From the IMG/VR virus record IMGVR_UViG_3300003937_000029, positions 1 through 21,180 of that record: DNA of 21,180 bases, one strand, 5' to 3'. Positions 14,001 to 21,180 of this stretch are shown piece by piece. This DNA comes from a virus. Numbering within the stretch: the stretch's first letter is position 1; the number at the start of each line of letters is the position of its first letter. The notes below the pieces were generated by a model. It worked only from the letters and a program-made list of their open reading frames with translations. It was not told the DNA's origin and did no database searches. A program made the position numbers and the translations under genes.

Positions 14001-15006
14001 CAGCTGAAGTTTCACTATCCCATTTTGGATTTCTAAGAACTACCGCGTCTAAATCTTCCTCTACAAAATCTACTAATTCAACATTTTCTGTATAGGGTGG
14101 TATCATTTCTCTTACTACATAAGTTAAATCTCCTTCTGTAATATTATCAGAAAGTGGTTCATACAATTTATAAACTATTGAGTGTGGATATTCATTATAC
14201 TTATCAGTATCTTTTTGGAAATTAACAATAAGATTTGATTGATCATCATCAAACTGTAAATAAGTGTATAAATCTTTTGGATTTTTATAATAAGTAATAT
14301 TCCACTCATTATAGGCCTGTGAAAAATTAGCAAAATTACCAACTTCTTGACCTTGTGTTTCCCAAGTTGGTTCGGCAACTAATTCATTTTGATTTATAAC
14401 ACTAACTATATTTCCAACATATGGTTTATAAATTGGTATTTGTCCATCACCAGTTGTTTCATATTGTGGTTCTGTATCTTCGAACTTAATCCAAGCCCCA
14501 GGTGGATCTTTGTATACCCAAAGATTTCCATCTTCATCAACTATTTGTTGTCCTACAAATTCAGGAGGTATTGGTAATCCATCTTCATTAAATCCATCTA
14601 ACCCAGTATTTGCAGAACGATTTAAACTTCTAGCCCCTTCTATATCGAATCCAAGATTTGCATAATTTTCAGCATCAGATAAACTATAATCCCATTCGGG
14701 AATTCCACCAAGACCATCACCACCAGCACCACCAACGTCGCGTTTTTTCCGTAACATTATAACAGCACCAGCAACAGCGGCTAATGCTAAAGCTCCGAGT
14801 GCTAACGCTGGTAATAATCCTTTAAGTTTATCCCATAAACTTAATCCGTCTGGTACTGAGATTTTTGCTGATGGTTTTTGTGGTCCTCCACCACTTCCAC
14901 CACCTGCTCCACTTCCTGGATCTGCATCTACGCCCTCACCACATGCTCCCATTCGTGGAACTACAGTTTGGTCGTTACCGCCCCAATATATGATTCGGTT
15001 TTTCAT
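11026..15006 (-). CDS. Large tail/baseplate protein with membrane-like helix and lectin-like domain
   Basis: This 1326-residue protein has several regions. Near the N-terminus a Gly/Ser linker (GSGAGGGSGGG) is followed by a strong hydrophobic helix (about 62-86, LLPALALGALALAAVAGAVI) ending in LRKKRD. Residues about 520-665 hold a helical section ending in INNMPFFLKTRGTIRSFKGL and INCYGIPSSILRVREYGG, which resembles the P2 gpI-type tail protein motif also present in gp7-like wedge proteins. Residues about 690-910 look like a laminin-G/concanavalin-like lectin domain (AVEFKAGQYIQTTW; AYIGGKSSDDF; FSGSMMEFRYWN). The C-terminus is Ser/Tyr-rich. It lies in the gp25-gp6 operon, where T4 has gp7 and gp8, and is coupled to the upstream gene by TAATG. 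A wedge or fibre-attachment role is inferred; homology to gp7 is unproven. Confidence 0.7.
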   Translation of the reverse strand: MKNRIIYWGGNDQTVVPRMGACGEGVDADPGSGAGGGSGGGPQKPSAKISVPDGLSLWDKLKGLLPALALGALALAAVAGAVIMLRKKRDVGGAGGDGLGGIPEWDYSLSDAENYANLGFDIEGARSLNRSANTGLDGFNEDGLPIPPEFVGQQIVDEDGNLWVYKDPPGAWIKFEDTEPQYETTGDGQIPIYKPYVGNIVSVINQNELVAEPTWETQGQEVGNFANFSQAYNEWNITYYKNPKDLYTYLQFDDDQSNLIVNFQKDTDKYNEYPHSIVYKLYEPLSDNITEGDLTYVVREMIPPYTENVELVDFVEEDLDAVVLRNPKWDSETSADSYYVERDTKFKSYNDLVTNKSDIKEAIENEIISGSFMESIELTGIDYRQWDNFIHFSSIEDRLKNFKRKLEKIELYTSQSTNLSGISGSLTYAQTSSLSMKVRKLKNEFTPFESYMYFQSSSYITSSLGEFYENTWPKSGGSGTPLDPYIFYPTTASKATSWYNTQITSASLYDRRNRDRLLQNIPDHIINDDRNLPFHTFINMTGEHFDNIWTYINEIPQIYDRRQKLTEGLSKDLIYAVGRSLGFYFNDGKDLIDLPRYVLGQEATGSGASSNTYTQYSSVSEKNISREIWKRMINNMPFFLKTRGTIRSFKGLINCYGIPSSILRVREYGGPDPKPNEQPSYNVDRKFTKAVEFKAGQYIQTTWVNDANSSRKPDTIEFRFRAASGSNQTLFQAGTTHGFAIRLKDNGSADNYGSVSFVLNASAGSAAELTSDSLPVYDGEFYSVMLTRVSSSGIALASDSATQPIDYRLYVKKYDEGRSKIYLSSYTTMTIPAASSSWNSSFVGDETAYIGGKSSDDFGNQFSGSMMEFRYWNSALNSGSFDNHVRAPKSFDGNHVSASWTDLVLRYSFDDDSNLDSSTSIRDTSADQSYTQAGTAAGYTSGNRPHFRSIVDEQQMLIPNVGPNRRVSNKIRLETNRLSFGGLSVDKRSELSAYDLASLDSNKLGIYFSPADVINEDIIHSVANLDFDQYIGDPRDKYKYRYRTLEDVATTYWQKYDSPNNFWDYIRLIKYYDTSLFEQLRKFVPARSNASLGLLIEPNIFERAKEVVGKQPNFEDLMVRGTVPMYVQSASAETLPLSASIPQHMPVPTGSYPYYEASMSVAPQSLSGSYDYYEGHITSSLWKGSLSKLSSSLSGWTGGKEEYGNFDLKVGGPEYVFSETLNPVISGSVLSEHNYEYKFFYTSAKNASLDHGYVWDTERRNYSSRSLHRSDKQSVGYDNSYFRLAYSGCLQTKDSTLDLENPVTIVVTSPTTLVTQEPGESKLRVK

Positions 15007-16847
15007 TACATTACTACCCCAAATACTGCAGTTAAATTTCTATCCTGTGTCATTACCACAGTTCTTTCTCCAACAATATTTGTATGACCATCTAACCATT
15101 CCGCAAGTCCATAGTTATCTGATGGATCACTATCGTCCACTATTCCTATGTTAACCGCAGTACCTTCTACAATACTTTCATTATAACTTCTTCCAACATT
15201 ATTATCATCAATAGTAATATATCCATCTATTTCATGGTCTGGTTCACCATCTCCTTGTGTAAGAGTATATGGTAAACCTTGTGGCATATAAGTGGGGCCT
15301 TCAACTGTATCATATTTAAGAGTTATATTTAAAGTATAATAAGTAAGTTCAGGGCCTGAATCATCATCTCCTGAATCATCATCTCCTGAATCTTCTTCAC
15401 CATAAGTTCCTAACAAATATCCATCAGTTATGGGTTCATTTAATCCTATTGGATCTCCTGTTAGTTGGTCTCCACCTATATGTGGACCAACGGGGATATT
15501 ATTTATAAGACCAGTATACAATTCAACATCTGCGTCCTCTTCTAATCCTCTTATATCTCGTAATAAATCTATATTATATTGACTGGTAATCCACCTTCTG
15601 TGACCTGATTGAATAAAAAATCTCGAAGTTAAAGTAGCTGTTTGACCAGATACTTTCTGTGGTGTTCCATTCTCTGTATTCCCATCCCATTTAATAATTT
15701 TACCATCAAGTGGTGAACTTGGTGCGGGTGTCGCAGGGGATGCTGGATCATCAGTAGAATATGAAATACTTAAAGAATTATCTAATGTAACTGTATCTAC
15801 AAAATTAGGACTATTAATCACTACTGAAACATTCATATTTCCAGTTATAGTATAGGTATGTGAGATTTCAGGTCCGCCAAACTCTTGATGACCACATCCA
15901 AAATCCCAATAATAAGAAAGTTGTGATGGAGCTATATTTCCATTTTCTCTTTTTGCTGTAAATGTTACTGGAGTTTCCGTTGTTGCACTATTATCAGTAT
16001 AATTTGTTTCTATAGTTATAGATGGTATTGGATCTTCTAATGACCAATCTGAATTTTCTTCTGTATTGGTATTTTCCGTATACCCCACAACATATGCATT
16101 TTTAATACCCAAAGTACCACCTATAAACTTATTTTGAAGTCCTGCATCATCTTCTGCTCTCGTATCAAAAGAAAAATTACTATTATTCATTCCTTTAAAA
16201 TTACCTTTACCACTTACTTGAACTCCATTTGTTGTATTTCGTACTGGTGTATAAGTTCCATATTCATTTGATAAATCATCAAATTCTTCTTTATATCTAT
16301 CTAAATTAATTGATTGTGGAGCCAATCGAACTTCCGTTCTATCTGCAGATACTTCATCAATAAAAAATTTATATTCTTTTACATCAAGTTCATTTGGTGG
16401 ACTTCCATCTACAGGTGGCTTTTCTCCTTGAAATACTTTACCATCATCTACATAAAAATTTCCCATTGGTATGCCAGTAAGTTGTGGATTTCCACTATGA
16501 ATAATTCCTGATTCATCGCCTACGGTTTTGGTCAAAACAACTTCATCTGCACCTGCCAATCTTCTATAAAAGAAATATTCAACTTTATAATTGCCACGTG
16601 TAAATCCAACCTTTCTTAAATCATTACCTGGATTTAATTTTATTCCACTATCATCATTTTGGAAATCTTCACTTATACCATATTTAATATATCTACCATT
16701 TAAATCATATACATAAAATTTTACGAAATCTTCGATGTGATTGCCAAAGGTAGGGAAAAGAGGACCATTTTCTCCTAAAGTTTTAGTTCCTTCTTTTTTT
16801 AGAAGTTTAAAATCTTTATCACTTAATTTAGTTAGTTCTTGTGGCAT
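15006..16847 (-). CDS. Tail protein with PKD domain and acidic repeat linker
   Basis: This 613-residue protein starts MPQELTKLSDKDFKLLKKEG. The N-terminal 270 residues are beta-rich with YVYDLNGRYIKYGISEDF and YKVEYFFYRRLAGADEV. Residues about 276-361 form a PKD-type Ig-like domain (VTFTAKRENG; LSYYWDFGCG; SHTYTITGNMNVSVVINS, with the WDFG and HTY signatures). After a central domain (WDGNTENGTPQKVSG) there is an acidic linker of GDDDS repeats near residue 490. A C-terminal domain (YTLNITLKYDTVEG to LTAVFGVVM) resembles the bacterial repeat domains of InlB/Flg_new type (AEWLDGHTNIVGERTVVMTQ). Such modules usually bind surfaces or sugars, so a host-recognition or baseplate-periphery role is inferred. 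Confidence 0.68.
   Translation of the reverse strand: MPQELTKLSDKDFKLLKKEGTKTLGENGPLFPTFGNHIEDFVKFYVYDLNGRYIKYGISEDFQNDDSGIKLNPGNDLRKVGFTRGNYKVEYFFYRRLAGADEVVLTKTVGDESGIIHSGNPQLTGIPMGNFYVDDGKVFQGEKPPVDGSPPNELDVKEYKFFIDEVSADRTEVRLAPQSINLDRYKEEFDDLSNEYGTYTPVRNTTNGVQVSGKGNFKGMNNSNFSFDTRAEDDAGLQNKFIGGTLGIKNAYVVGYTENTNTEENSDWSLEDPIPSITIETNYTDNSATTETPVTFTAKRENGNIAPSQLSYYWDFGCGHQEFGGPEISHTYTITGNMNVSVVINSPNFVDTVTLDNSLSISYSTDDPASPATPAPSSPLDGKIIKWDGNTENGTPQKVSGQTATLTSRFFIQSGHRRWITSQYNIDLLRDIRGLEEDADVELYTGLINNIPVGPHIGGDQLTGDPIGLNEPITDGYLLGTYGEEDSGDDDSGDDDSGPELTYYTLNITLKYDTVEGPTYMPQGLPYTLTQGDGEPDHEIDGYITIDDNNVGRSYNESIVEGTAVNIGIVDDSDPSDNYGLAEWLDGHTNIVGERTVVMTQDRNLTAVFGVVM
15356..15400 (-). repeat. 15-base tandem repeat encoding the GDDDS linker
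   Basis: The plus-strand unit CTGAATCATCATCTC occurs twice exactly (15356-15370 and 15371-15385), and a third copy with three mismatches follows. On the coding strand this gives the acidic GDDDSGDDDSG linker of the PKD protein. In-frame 15-base units could change in number without breaking the gene. Confidence 0.85.
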
Positions 16848-16848
16848 T

Positions 16849-17181
16849 TTATGTAAGTTCCCTTATTTCTCTATCTAAAACTTGATTCCATAAATCACCT
16901 TTGTGGTATGATGGAGATTCTTTAGTAACTGAAATATATTGGTCTGGTCTATCATAATTTAAACCAGTATCAGGATCTTCAAATGCTAAAAATGTACCTT
17001 CCTTATTTCTCATTGATACAACCCCCTGGATACCTATCACTTCATCATTATCATTAACAATTTGATTTACACTTTTAAATGTCTCAGCCTGTTCAAGTTT
17101 TTTCTGATAGTCTACCCTGTCTTGTTCATGTAATCTTTGCCAAAACTCATTTTTCTTCAATTCTTCTATTGTATATGGCAT
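16849..17181 (-). CDS. Small virion-operon protein of unknown function
   Basis: This 110-residue protein starts MPYTIEELKKNEFWQRLHEQ. It has a helical N-terminal half (DRVDYQKKLEQAETFKSVNQ) and a mixed second half with EVIGIQGVVSMRNKEGTFLA and FEDPDTGLNYDRP. I do not recognise a family. It is packed between the DNRLRE-like protein (three bases) and the PKD protein (TAAAATG junction), so it is almost certainly co-expressed with virion genes. Its helical start and lack of any signal peptide suit a small baseplate or assembly protein, but this is inference. Confidence 0.62.
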   Translation of the reverse strand: MPYTIEELKKNEFWQRLHEQDRVDYQKKLEQAETFKSVNQIVNDNDEVIGIQGVVSMRNKEGTFLAFEDPDTGLNYDRPDQYISVTKESPSYHKGDLWNQVLDREIRELT

Positions 17182-17184
17182 TTT

Positions 17185-18303
17185 TTATCTCACCACTTTA
17201 AACGAATGTTTCTCATCGAAATATGTTACAGTTTCATCGGCAGACCCACTAGCATTTACTACTTTATAATTTATCCTATAAAATCTTTCCGATTGTAATC
17301 CGTCCATCCAGAAATTAAAATAATTTCCTGTTGTATCACAACTTACTTTCGTTCCATCACCAAATGGAACAAGTATATCTTCTGTGTATGCATCTTTAAT
17401 CTGATAATATGTACTTCCACTTGGTAGATATTTTACTGTATTATACCCAGTAGAATATTGTGTAGATGAGTATGTTCTTTCAGGAAATCTTTCTCTACCT
17501 ACAACTCTAAATTTCACCTTTGAAGTTTCTTTATATTCTGGACGAAATCCTCTCATATAAAGTACCGTATCTTCCAAATTAGCAGATGTAAGTGGTGATA
17601 AACTTCCCGTCGCCCAAGTAGAATCATCCCACACTACTTCTAATTTTGGTGGATATATTGTATGAGTTTCTCGTGAAAAGAAACTAAAATTTCCATATCT
17701 CGTGGTATTTCCTTCTTCAACATTTGTATCTGTATTTCCAATACTACCACTTCTCTTTAACATAAATCCTTCATTTGAAATTTTTCCACCTATCCATTTC
17801 CAAACAATATCTGTTACGTTCATTCTAACATCTGCAGGTTCATTCGTAAATGTCTGATAGGATTCATACCCACTTCCACTATACCAAGTTCCACCTGATC
17901 CCGAAACACTGTGCCATTGAGTTCTTGTAACACCATTATCCTTCCACTTCCAACTTGCCCCATCTTCTACTACAGGATTAAAAAGATATTTTCCAGACCC
18001 ATTATCCCATGATTGTCTAACTGGATATGCGTATAATTTTTGTGATGCATTTAATTTAGTTGAGTTAGCGTCATATAAATTTAAATAAAATTTTGTTTGT
18101 GAACCAGATGTAATTAATCCTGAAGATATTGATTTTGACACATAATTCAAATCGAATTTCAAAAGTGCCCTTGAAACTTTAACAACATCTCCGGCAGCAC
18201 TCATATCTTTTCTTATTTCTAATATTTCATCTTGGCCAGTATTCATACTCTGACTTACTTCATATAATGTTGTATCTTTAGTTGGGTATTCAAAATAATG
18301 CAT
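17185..18303 (-). CDS. DNRLRE-like virion structural protein
   Basis: This 372-residue protein starts MHYFEYPTKDTTLYEVSQSM. Residues 10-50 follow the DNRLRE-domain pattern: a 'D-T-T-L-Y' strand, 'N-T-G-Q-D-E-I-L-E-I-R', then SRALLKFDL. Further repeats of strand, Gly/Ser loop and Trp follow (YAYPVRQSWDNGSGKYLFNP; DIVWKWIGGKISNEGFMLKR), ending FDEKHSFKVVR. Such domains make beta-sandwich modules on surface proteins. It has a good ribosome binding site (GGAG, 8 bases before the ATG) and follows the gp6-like gene at a 13-base gap. In T4 this place is held by gp7, so a baseplate or fibre role is reasonable but not proven. Confidence 0.68.
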   Translation of the reverse strand: MHYFEYPTKDTTLYEVSQSMNTGQDEILEIRKDMSAAGDVVKVSRALLKFDLNYVSKSISSGLITSGSQTKFYLNLYDANSTKLNASQKLYAYPVRQSWDNGSGKYLFNPVVEDGASWKWKDNGVTRTQWHSVSGSGGTWYSGSGYESYQTFTNEPADVRMNVTDIVWKWIGGKISNEGFMLKRSGSIGNTDTNVEEGNTTRYGNFSFFSRETHTIYPPKLEVVWDDSTWATGSLSPLTSANLEDTVLYMRGFRPEYKETSKVKFRVVGRERFPERTYSSTQYSTGYNTVKYLPSGSTYYQIKDAYTEDILVPFGDGTKVSCDTTGNYFNFWMDGLQSERFYRINYKVVNASGSADETVTYFDEKHSFKVVR

Positions 18304-18316
18304 TTACATTCTCCAG

Positions 18317-19990
18317 TTAAAACATAACACCAACGGAATCACCTACGGCTCTTCCTTCTATGTCTGTATTGGGATATTTTAATTCAAATATGGATGGATC
18401 CAATGAAGGATATACTATTCCATCTTTTGTTGCGTAGTTTATATCATATACATTCCCAGAATATCCAGATGCTGCTTGCCACTTATTGGTAATTAACACG
18501 GGATGTTTTTGTGGATTATCTTGTGATGGTGGAACTACTGCACCAACACCTTCTACTAATGATATCTGATGTGCTAGTTCTGCTATAACAATTGGTTGAT
18601 TTATTTGCCATCTATCTATATTAAAAAACTCCTTAACCCTTTCTATACATCTTAAAGTTATTTCATTTTTATTAAATCCTTTTCGTGCTATAAAACCAAA
18701 TTTAATTCCAATGTTAATAATCCAAGCATTTTTAATATTAACAGCATCCGTCACTAATCTATATTGACTAAGATATGTTTTAAGATTCTGTTTAACTGCA
18801 ACATTTAATGGTATAAGTTTTTTACTCTGGTCATATCCAAGTGTGTATAAATTCATAGCCATTGGATTAGGAAGTTTACTAAGTGAAGATTGTATATTTT
18901 TAGCTTTAAGTTGATCCAAATTTCTTTCATCAATAAAAATACTTGAACCGTCTGAAGTTTCTTTTTGCATACTTGGAATATTTAATTGTTCATCTTGAAC
19001 GATATAAGCCTTTGCTACTGCCCCATATTTAGTATGCATAGCATAAGTTCTTGTAATATAATCTTCTTTTGTTACAGCTCTACCTTGTGCTTGAAAATAT
19101 GCTAAAGCGTTATTTTTAATTTCAGTTGTAGATTCTGCTGATTTTCCTCCTGTTGCTGGATATGGATTAGTCACAGCTACCGAATTCTGAGTTGAAGTAA
19201 CTAAATCTGTACTAAGACCAGTAGTTTCTTGAGTGAAACCAATATTGGTTATATTTTTTATTTTATCTGCTGCTACATTATCACCTATTCCACCCCCATA
19301 AGCATATTTAACAGTAAGAGTTGTACTTGAAGGTGCTTGACCATATGCCTTAGTTTTCAAAAAGTTTGCTGGATCAAAATATGTATCAAGTTTGCTTGGA
19401 CTACCTGGTAAAGATGAACCAACTGAATTCGGGTTTGGAACTATTTCTTCATCTGGACTATCTGATATACCAGAACCAAATCTTAATTCGGTTGAACCAT
19501 CTTGAATAATATAAGTAACAAATCGTCTTGGTGTCTTTTTTAGTTTTAATAAATAAGGAGCTTGGTCATTATACTGAACTAAACTTGGATCATTAGCGGC
19601 TGTATTCTCTACATCTATAAATGTAGTATCTTGTGCCAAATATGGAACTTCATACCATTTATTATTATCACTATCGATTACTGAGATTACTTCTATAATA
19701 TTTTTTTGTGCTAATTTAATTCTTGGATAAGATTCTGCCGTACCAAAAGTAAAGGTTTCTGACTTAATAGTTCCACTTTGTATTCTTATACCTTTTTTTA
19801 ATAAATAAAATGTTGGAACTTTAGTTGTTTGATTTATTTCATATACACTAATATCTAATGGATCAAATGAACTTGAATATTTAAAATTACAATCTTCTAA
19901 TGTTCTAAATACAACACCACTGTCTGAAGTAATTTGGGCTCCTTCATTAACAGTCAAAGCATAATTCATATCTGGTTTAACATTCTGCAT
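18317..19990 (-). CDS. 6: Baseplate wedge gp6-like protein, main part
   Basis: This 557-residue frame holds most of a T4 gp6-type baseplate wedge subunit. It starts at QNVKPDMNYALTVNEGAQIT and includes FRTLEDCNFKYSSSFDPLDI, FYLLKKGIRIQSG, TTLTVKYAYGGGIGDNVAADK and the helical EIKNNALAYFQAQGRAVTKEDY-like gpJ-type region near residue 290. It ends VGDSVGVMF. The first codon (ATG at 19990) is inside the 76-residue upstream frame and lacks a ribosome binding site, so it is not a real start. Together with the upstream piece it makes about 633 residues, against 660 for T4 gp6. From memory of related proteins about 35-40 residues are missing at the junction. gp6 forms the wedge with gp25 and gp53. 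Confidence 0.82.
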   Translation of the reverse strand: MQNVKPDMNYALTVNEGAQITSDSGVVFRTLEDCNFKYSSSFDPLDISVYEINQTTKVPTFYLLKKGIRIQSGTIKSETFTFGTAESYPRIKLAQKNIIEVISVIDSDNNKWYEVPYLAQDTTFIDVENTAANDPSLVQYNDQAPYLLKLKKTPRRFVTYIIQDGSTELRFGSGISDSPDEEIVPNPNSVGSSLPGSPSKLDTYFDPANFLKTKAYGQAPSSTTLTVKYAYGGGIGDNVAADKIKNITNIGFTQETTGLSTDLVTSTQNSVAVTNPYPATGGKSAESTTEIKNNALAYFQAQGRAVTKEDYITRTYAMHTKYGAVAKAYIVQDEQLNIPSMQKETSDGSSIFIDERNLDQLKAKNIQSSLSKLPNPMAMNLYTLGYDQSKKLIPLNVAVKQNLKTYLSQYRLVTDAVNIKNAWIINIGIKFGFIARKGFNKNEITLRCIERVKEFFNIDRWQINQPIVIAELAHQISLVEGVGAVVPPSQDNPQKHPVLITNKWQAASGYSGNVYDINYATKDGIVYPSLDPSIFELKYPNTDIEGRAVGDSVGVMF

Positions 19991-20207
19991 AAGCTAATAA
20001 CATTTCTTTAAATTGACTATCAACATAATAAGAAAGAACATCTCCAACATATGATGCCATTTCTATAAACATCATACCAGGAGAGGCCTCGTTAAAATCA
20101 TTATAGGTATTTGGATAATAAGTTTTTGCAAACTCTATTAGTCCTTCTCTAAAAGCACCAAAATCTTTATTTAAATATCTAACATCCTTTTGGACTCTTG
20201 TTGCCAT
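19977..20207 (-). CDS. 6: Baseplate wedge gp6-like protein, N-terminal fragment
   Basis: These 76 residues start MATRVQKDVRYLNKDFGAFR and contain FNEASPGMMFIEMASYVGDV and LSYYVDSQFKEMLLAYAE, the conserved N-terminus of gp6-like wedge proteins in marine myoviruses. A good ribosome binding site (GGAGAAATAAAATG) marks this as the true start. After AYAE the frame reads Cys and then stops, where relatives continue with another helix. The rest of the protein resumes in a different frame, overlapping by 14 bases. It follows the gp25-like gene by 17 bases. Confidence 0.8.
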   Translation of the reverse strand: MATRVQKDVRYLNKDFGAFREGLIEFAKTYYPNTYNDFNEASPGMMFIEMASYVGDVLSYYVDSQFKEMLLAYAEC

Positions 20208-20224
20208 TTTATTTCTCCACTAAA

Positions 20225-20653
20225 TTATTCACCAGTAAGAAAACTCATAGTTATAGCTTCATGAACATCTGGGTTCATTGTAAGACTAAATTCAAGTTCA
20301 ATATTTAACTGATTAACTTCTGCTTCATCTGGTTCAACCACAAGTTTATTAACTAATACGTGTGGCATCCAATCTGCGATTGCCTCTGATACTTTTTCTT
20401 CTACACTATTAATAAGTTGATCACTCATTGGTTCAAACAAAGTTAAAAGTATATCTGCACCAAAGGTTGGCTGTCCTACTCTTTCACCTCTATTTGTTAA
20501 AAGTAAATTTCTAATATTACTTCCAGTCTGAGAAAGGGTAGTTGATGTACCAGGAAAAAATCCAGTTACATCATCATATTCCATAGGTAAACCTAACCCA
20601 ATTGTTACATCTGGATCTAAATCTAATTCTAATACGCTTCGTGCTCTACCCAT
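20225..20653 (-). CDS. 25: gp25-like baseplate wedge / sheath initiator
   Basis: This 142-residue protein matches the gp25 (GPW_gp25) family, which joins the baseplate wedge to the tail sheath and starts sheath polymerisation. Key signs are NIRNLLLTNRGERVGQPTFG (residues 46-65, with the conserved L-x-T-x-x-G-E-R), ADILLTLFEPMSDQLINSVE (66-85, the family's core F-E-P), and an amphipathic segment VSEAIADWMPHVLVNKLVVE. T4 gp25 is 132 residues, so length is normal. Its ribosome binding site is GGAGTAAATAATG. It is directly followed by gp6, as expected since both meet in the wedge inner core. This is the best anchor for calling the window a T4-like myovirus. Confidence 0.88.
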   Translation of the reverse strand: MGRARSVLELDLDPDVTIGLGLPMEYDDVTGFFPGTSTTLSQTGSNIRNLLLTNRGERVGQPTFGADILLTLFEPMSDQLINSVEEKVSEAIADWMPHVLVNKLVVEPDEAEVNQLNIELEFSLTMNPDVHEAITMSFLTGE

Positions 20654-20664
20654 TATTTACTCCT

Positions 20665-21180
20665 TTATGGACGAAAATTCGGTCCACTTTTTTTCTGGTC
20701 GATTGCTTTCATAACAGCTGAATAATCTTTTGTTAATGCATCTTGTACATGCTCGGGAACTTGATCAACTGAAACACCGGCTTTCTTTATAGAATCAACT
20801 GCTGCTATTTCTCTTTTTATTTCCTTTGAACCTTCAGTATTTCCTAAACCTGTTGCCCCAGCAAGAACTTCATTCATCTTACTTGTATTATAAGTTCCAC
20901 CACTCATTGTTGGATACCCACTGCCATCACCCTGTGGAACTCCACCGGCGGTTTCATTCAAAACTTTATTGAGAGCTTTGTTTGATGTATAGTTTACTTC
21001 CTTTTTAGGTTTCGTTTTATACTCTTTCCTAATAGGTTCTTTGAACTCTTTTTCAGTTAATGGTTTTGAAACTAACTCGGTAAGTGAAGATGAGTCTTTA
21101 TCTTTAATAAATATCTCATTCATTTGTTTTTTCACTTCTTTGCGTACCACTGTTTCAATTATTTTTATTAACTCTTGTTT
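20665..21180 (-). CDS. Partial protein of unknown function, N-terminus outside the window
   Basis: The frame is open right up to the window edge, so the true start lies beyond base 21180. An in-frame GTG at 21150 is not needed. The visible part begins KQELIKIIETVVRKEVKKQM, a helix typical of small phage head/tail-associated proteins, then NEIFIKDKDSSSLTELVSK. A flexible Lys/Glu-rich stretch follows, then a Gly-rich segment (AGGVPQGDGSGYPTMSGG) and a Lys/Asp-rich end (DYSAVMKAIDQKKSGPNFRP). I do not recognise the family. Its place just upstream of gp25 puts it in the tail/baseplate module. Confidence 0.62.
   Translation of the reverse strand, partial: KQELIKIIETVVRKEVKKQMNEIFIKDKDSSSLTELVSKPLTEKEFKEPIRKEYKTKPKKEVNYTSNKALNKVLNETAGGVPQGDGSGYPTMSGGTYNTSKMNEVLAGATGLGNTEGSKEIKREIAAVDSIKKAGVSVDQVPEHVQDALTKDYSAVMKAIDQKKSGPNFRP

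Noticed and set aside
15496-15504. TATAAATA late-promoter-like octamer on the minus strand
   Set aside because: It lies inside the PKD protein gene, with no gene start nearby; expected by chance in AT-rich DNA.

Overview
This window looks like part of an AT-rich, T4-like contractile-tailed phage (myovirus) genome, probably from an aquatic metagenome. A gp25-like tube/sheath initiator and a gp6-like baseplate wedge protein lie side by side. They are followed by very large Ser/Gly/Thr-rich virion proteins, and a gp61-like primase sits at the far end. Every gene I can support is on the minus strand, so transcription runs from base 21180 towards base 1. Genes are packed tightly: many are joined by TAATG, TGATG, ATGA or TAAAATG junctions, and the largest gap is 110 bases (10916-11025). 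I saw no tRNA, CRISPR array, insertion sequence or integrase.

Region A (about 8100-21180) is the virion module. In transcription order it holds a partial coiled protein of unknown role, the gp25-like protein, the gp6-like protein (broken in this sequence), a DNRLRE-like structural protein, a small unknown protein, a PKD-containing protein, a 1326-residue tail protein with one membrane-like helix and a lectin-like domain, a conserved-looking 222-residue structural protein, and two virion proteins with related C-termini.

Region B (about 3685-8039) is the most unusual part: a run of small genes mostly aimed at the host envelope. It encodes a miniature MscS-like membrane protein, a secreted beta-rich (probable outer-membrane) protein, a secreted coiled-coil protein, a 26-residue cysteine-rich metallothionein-like protein, a secreted protein with a CPVCPRAC cluster, a His-rich membrane-anchored protein, a membrane protein with an N-terminal MshEN-like (c-di-GMP-receptor type) domain and a coiled coil, a thioredoxin-fold protein that has lost its CxxC, and a 50-residue basic protein. 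The host must be diderm if the beta-barrel reading is right. Signal peptides followed by Gln fit Bacteroidota- or SAR406-like hosts, but that is weak evidence.

Region C (1-3685) holds a small zincin-like metallopeptidase, a PD-(D/E)xK nuclease, a GT25 glycosyltransferase, a second glycosyltransferase (GT-B-like, split by a one-base slip), the primase with an eroded zinc ribbon, and the start of one more gene running off the window. The nuclease and primase serve DNA metabolism. The two glycosyltransferases probably modify virion or host surface sugars.

Two reading-frame breaks (the glycosyltransferase at about 1381 and gp6 at about 19985) may be sequencing or assembly errors rather than biology.
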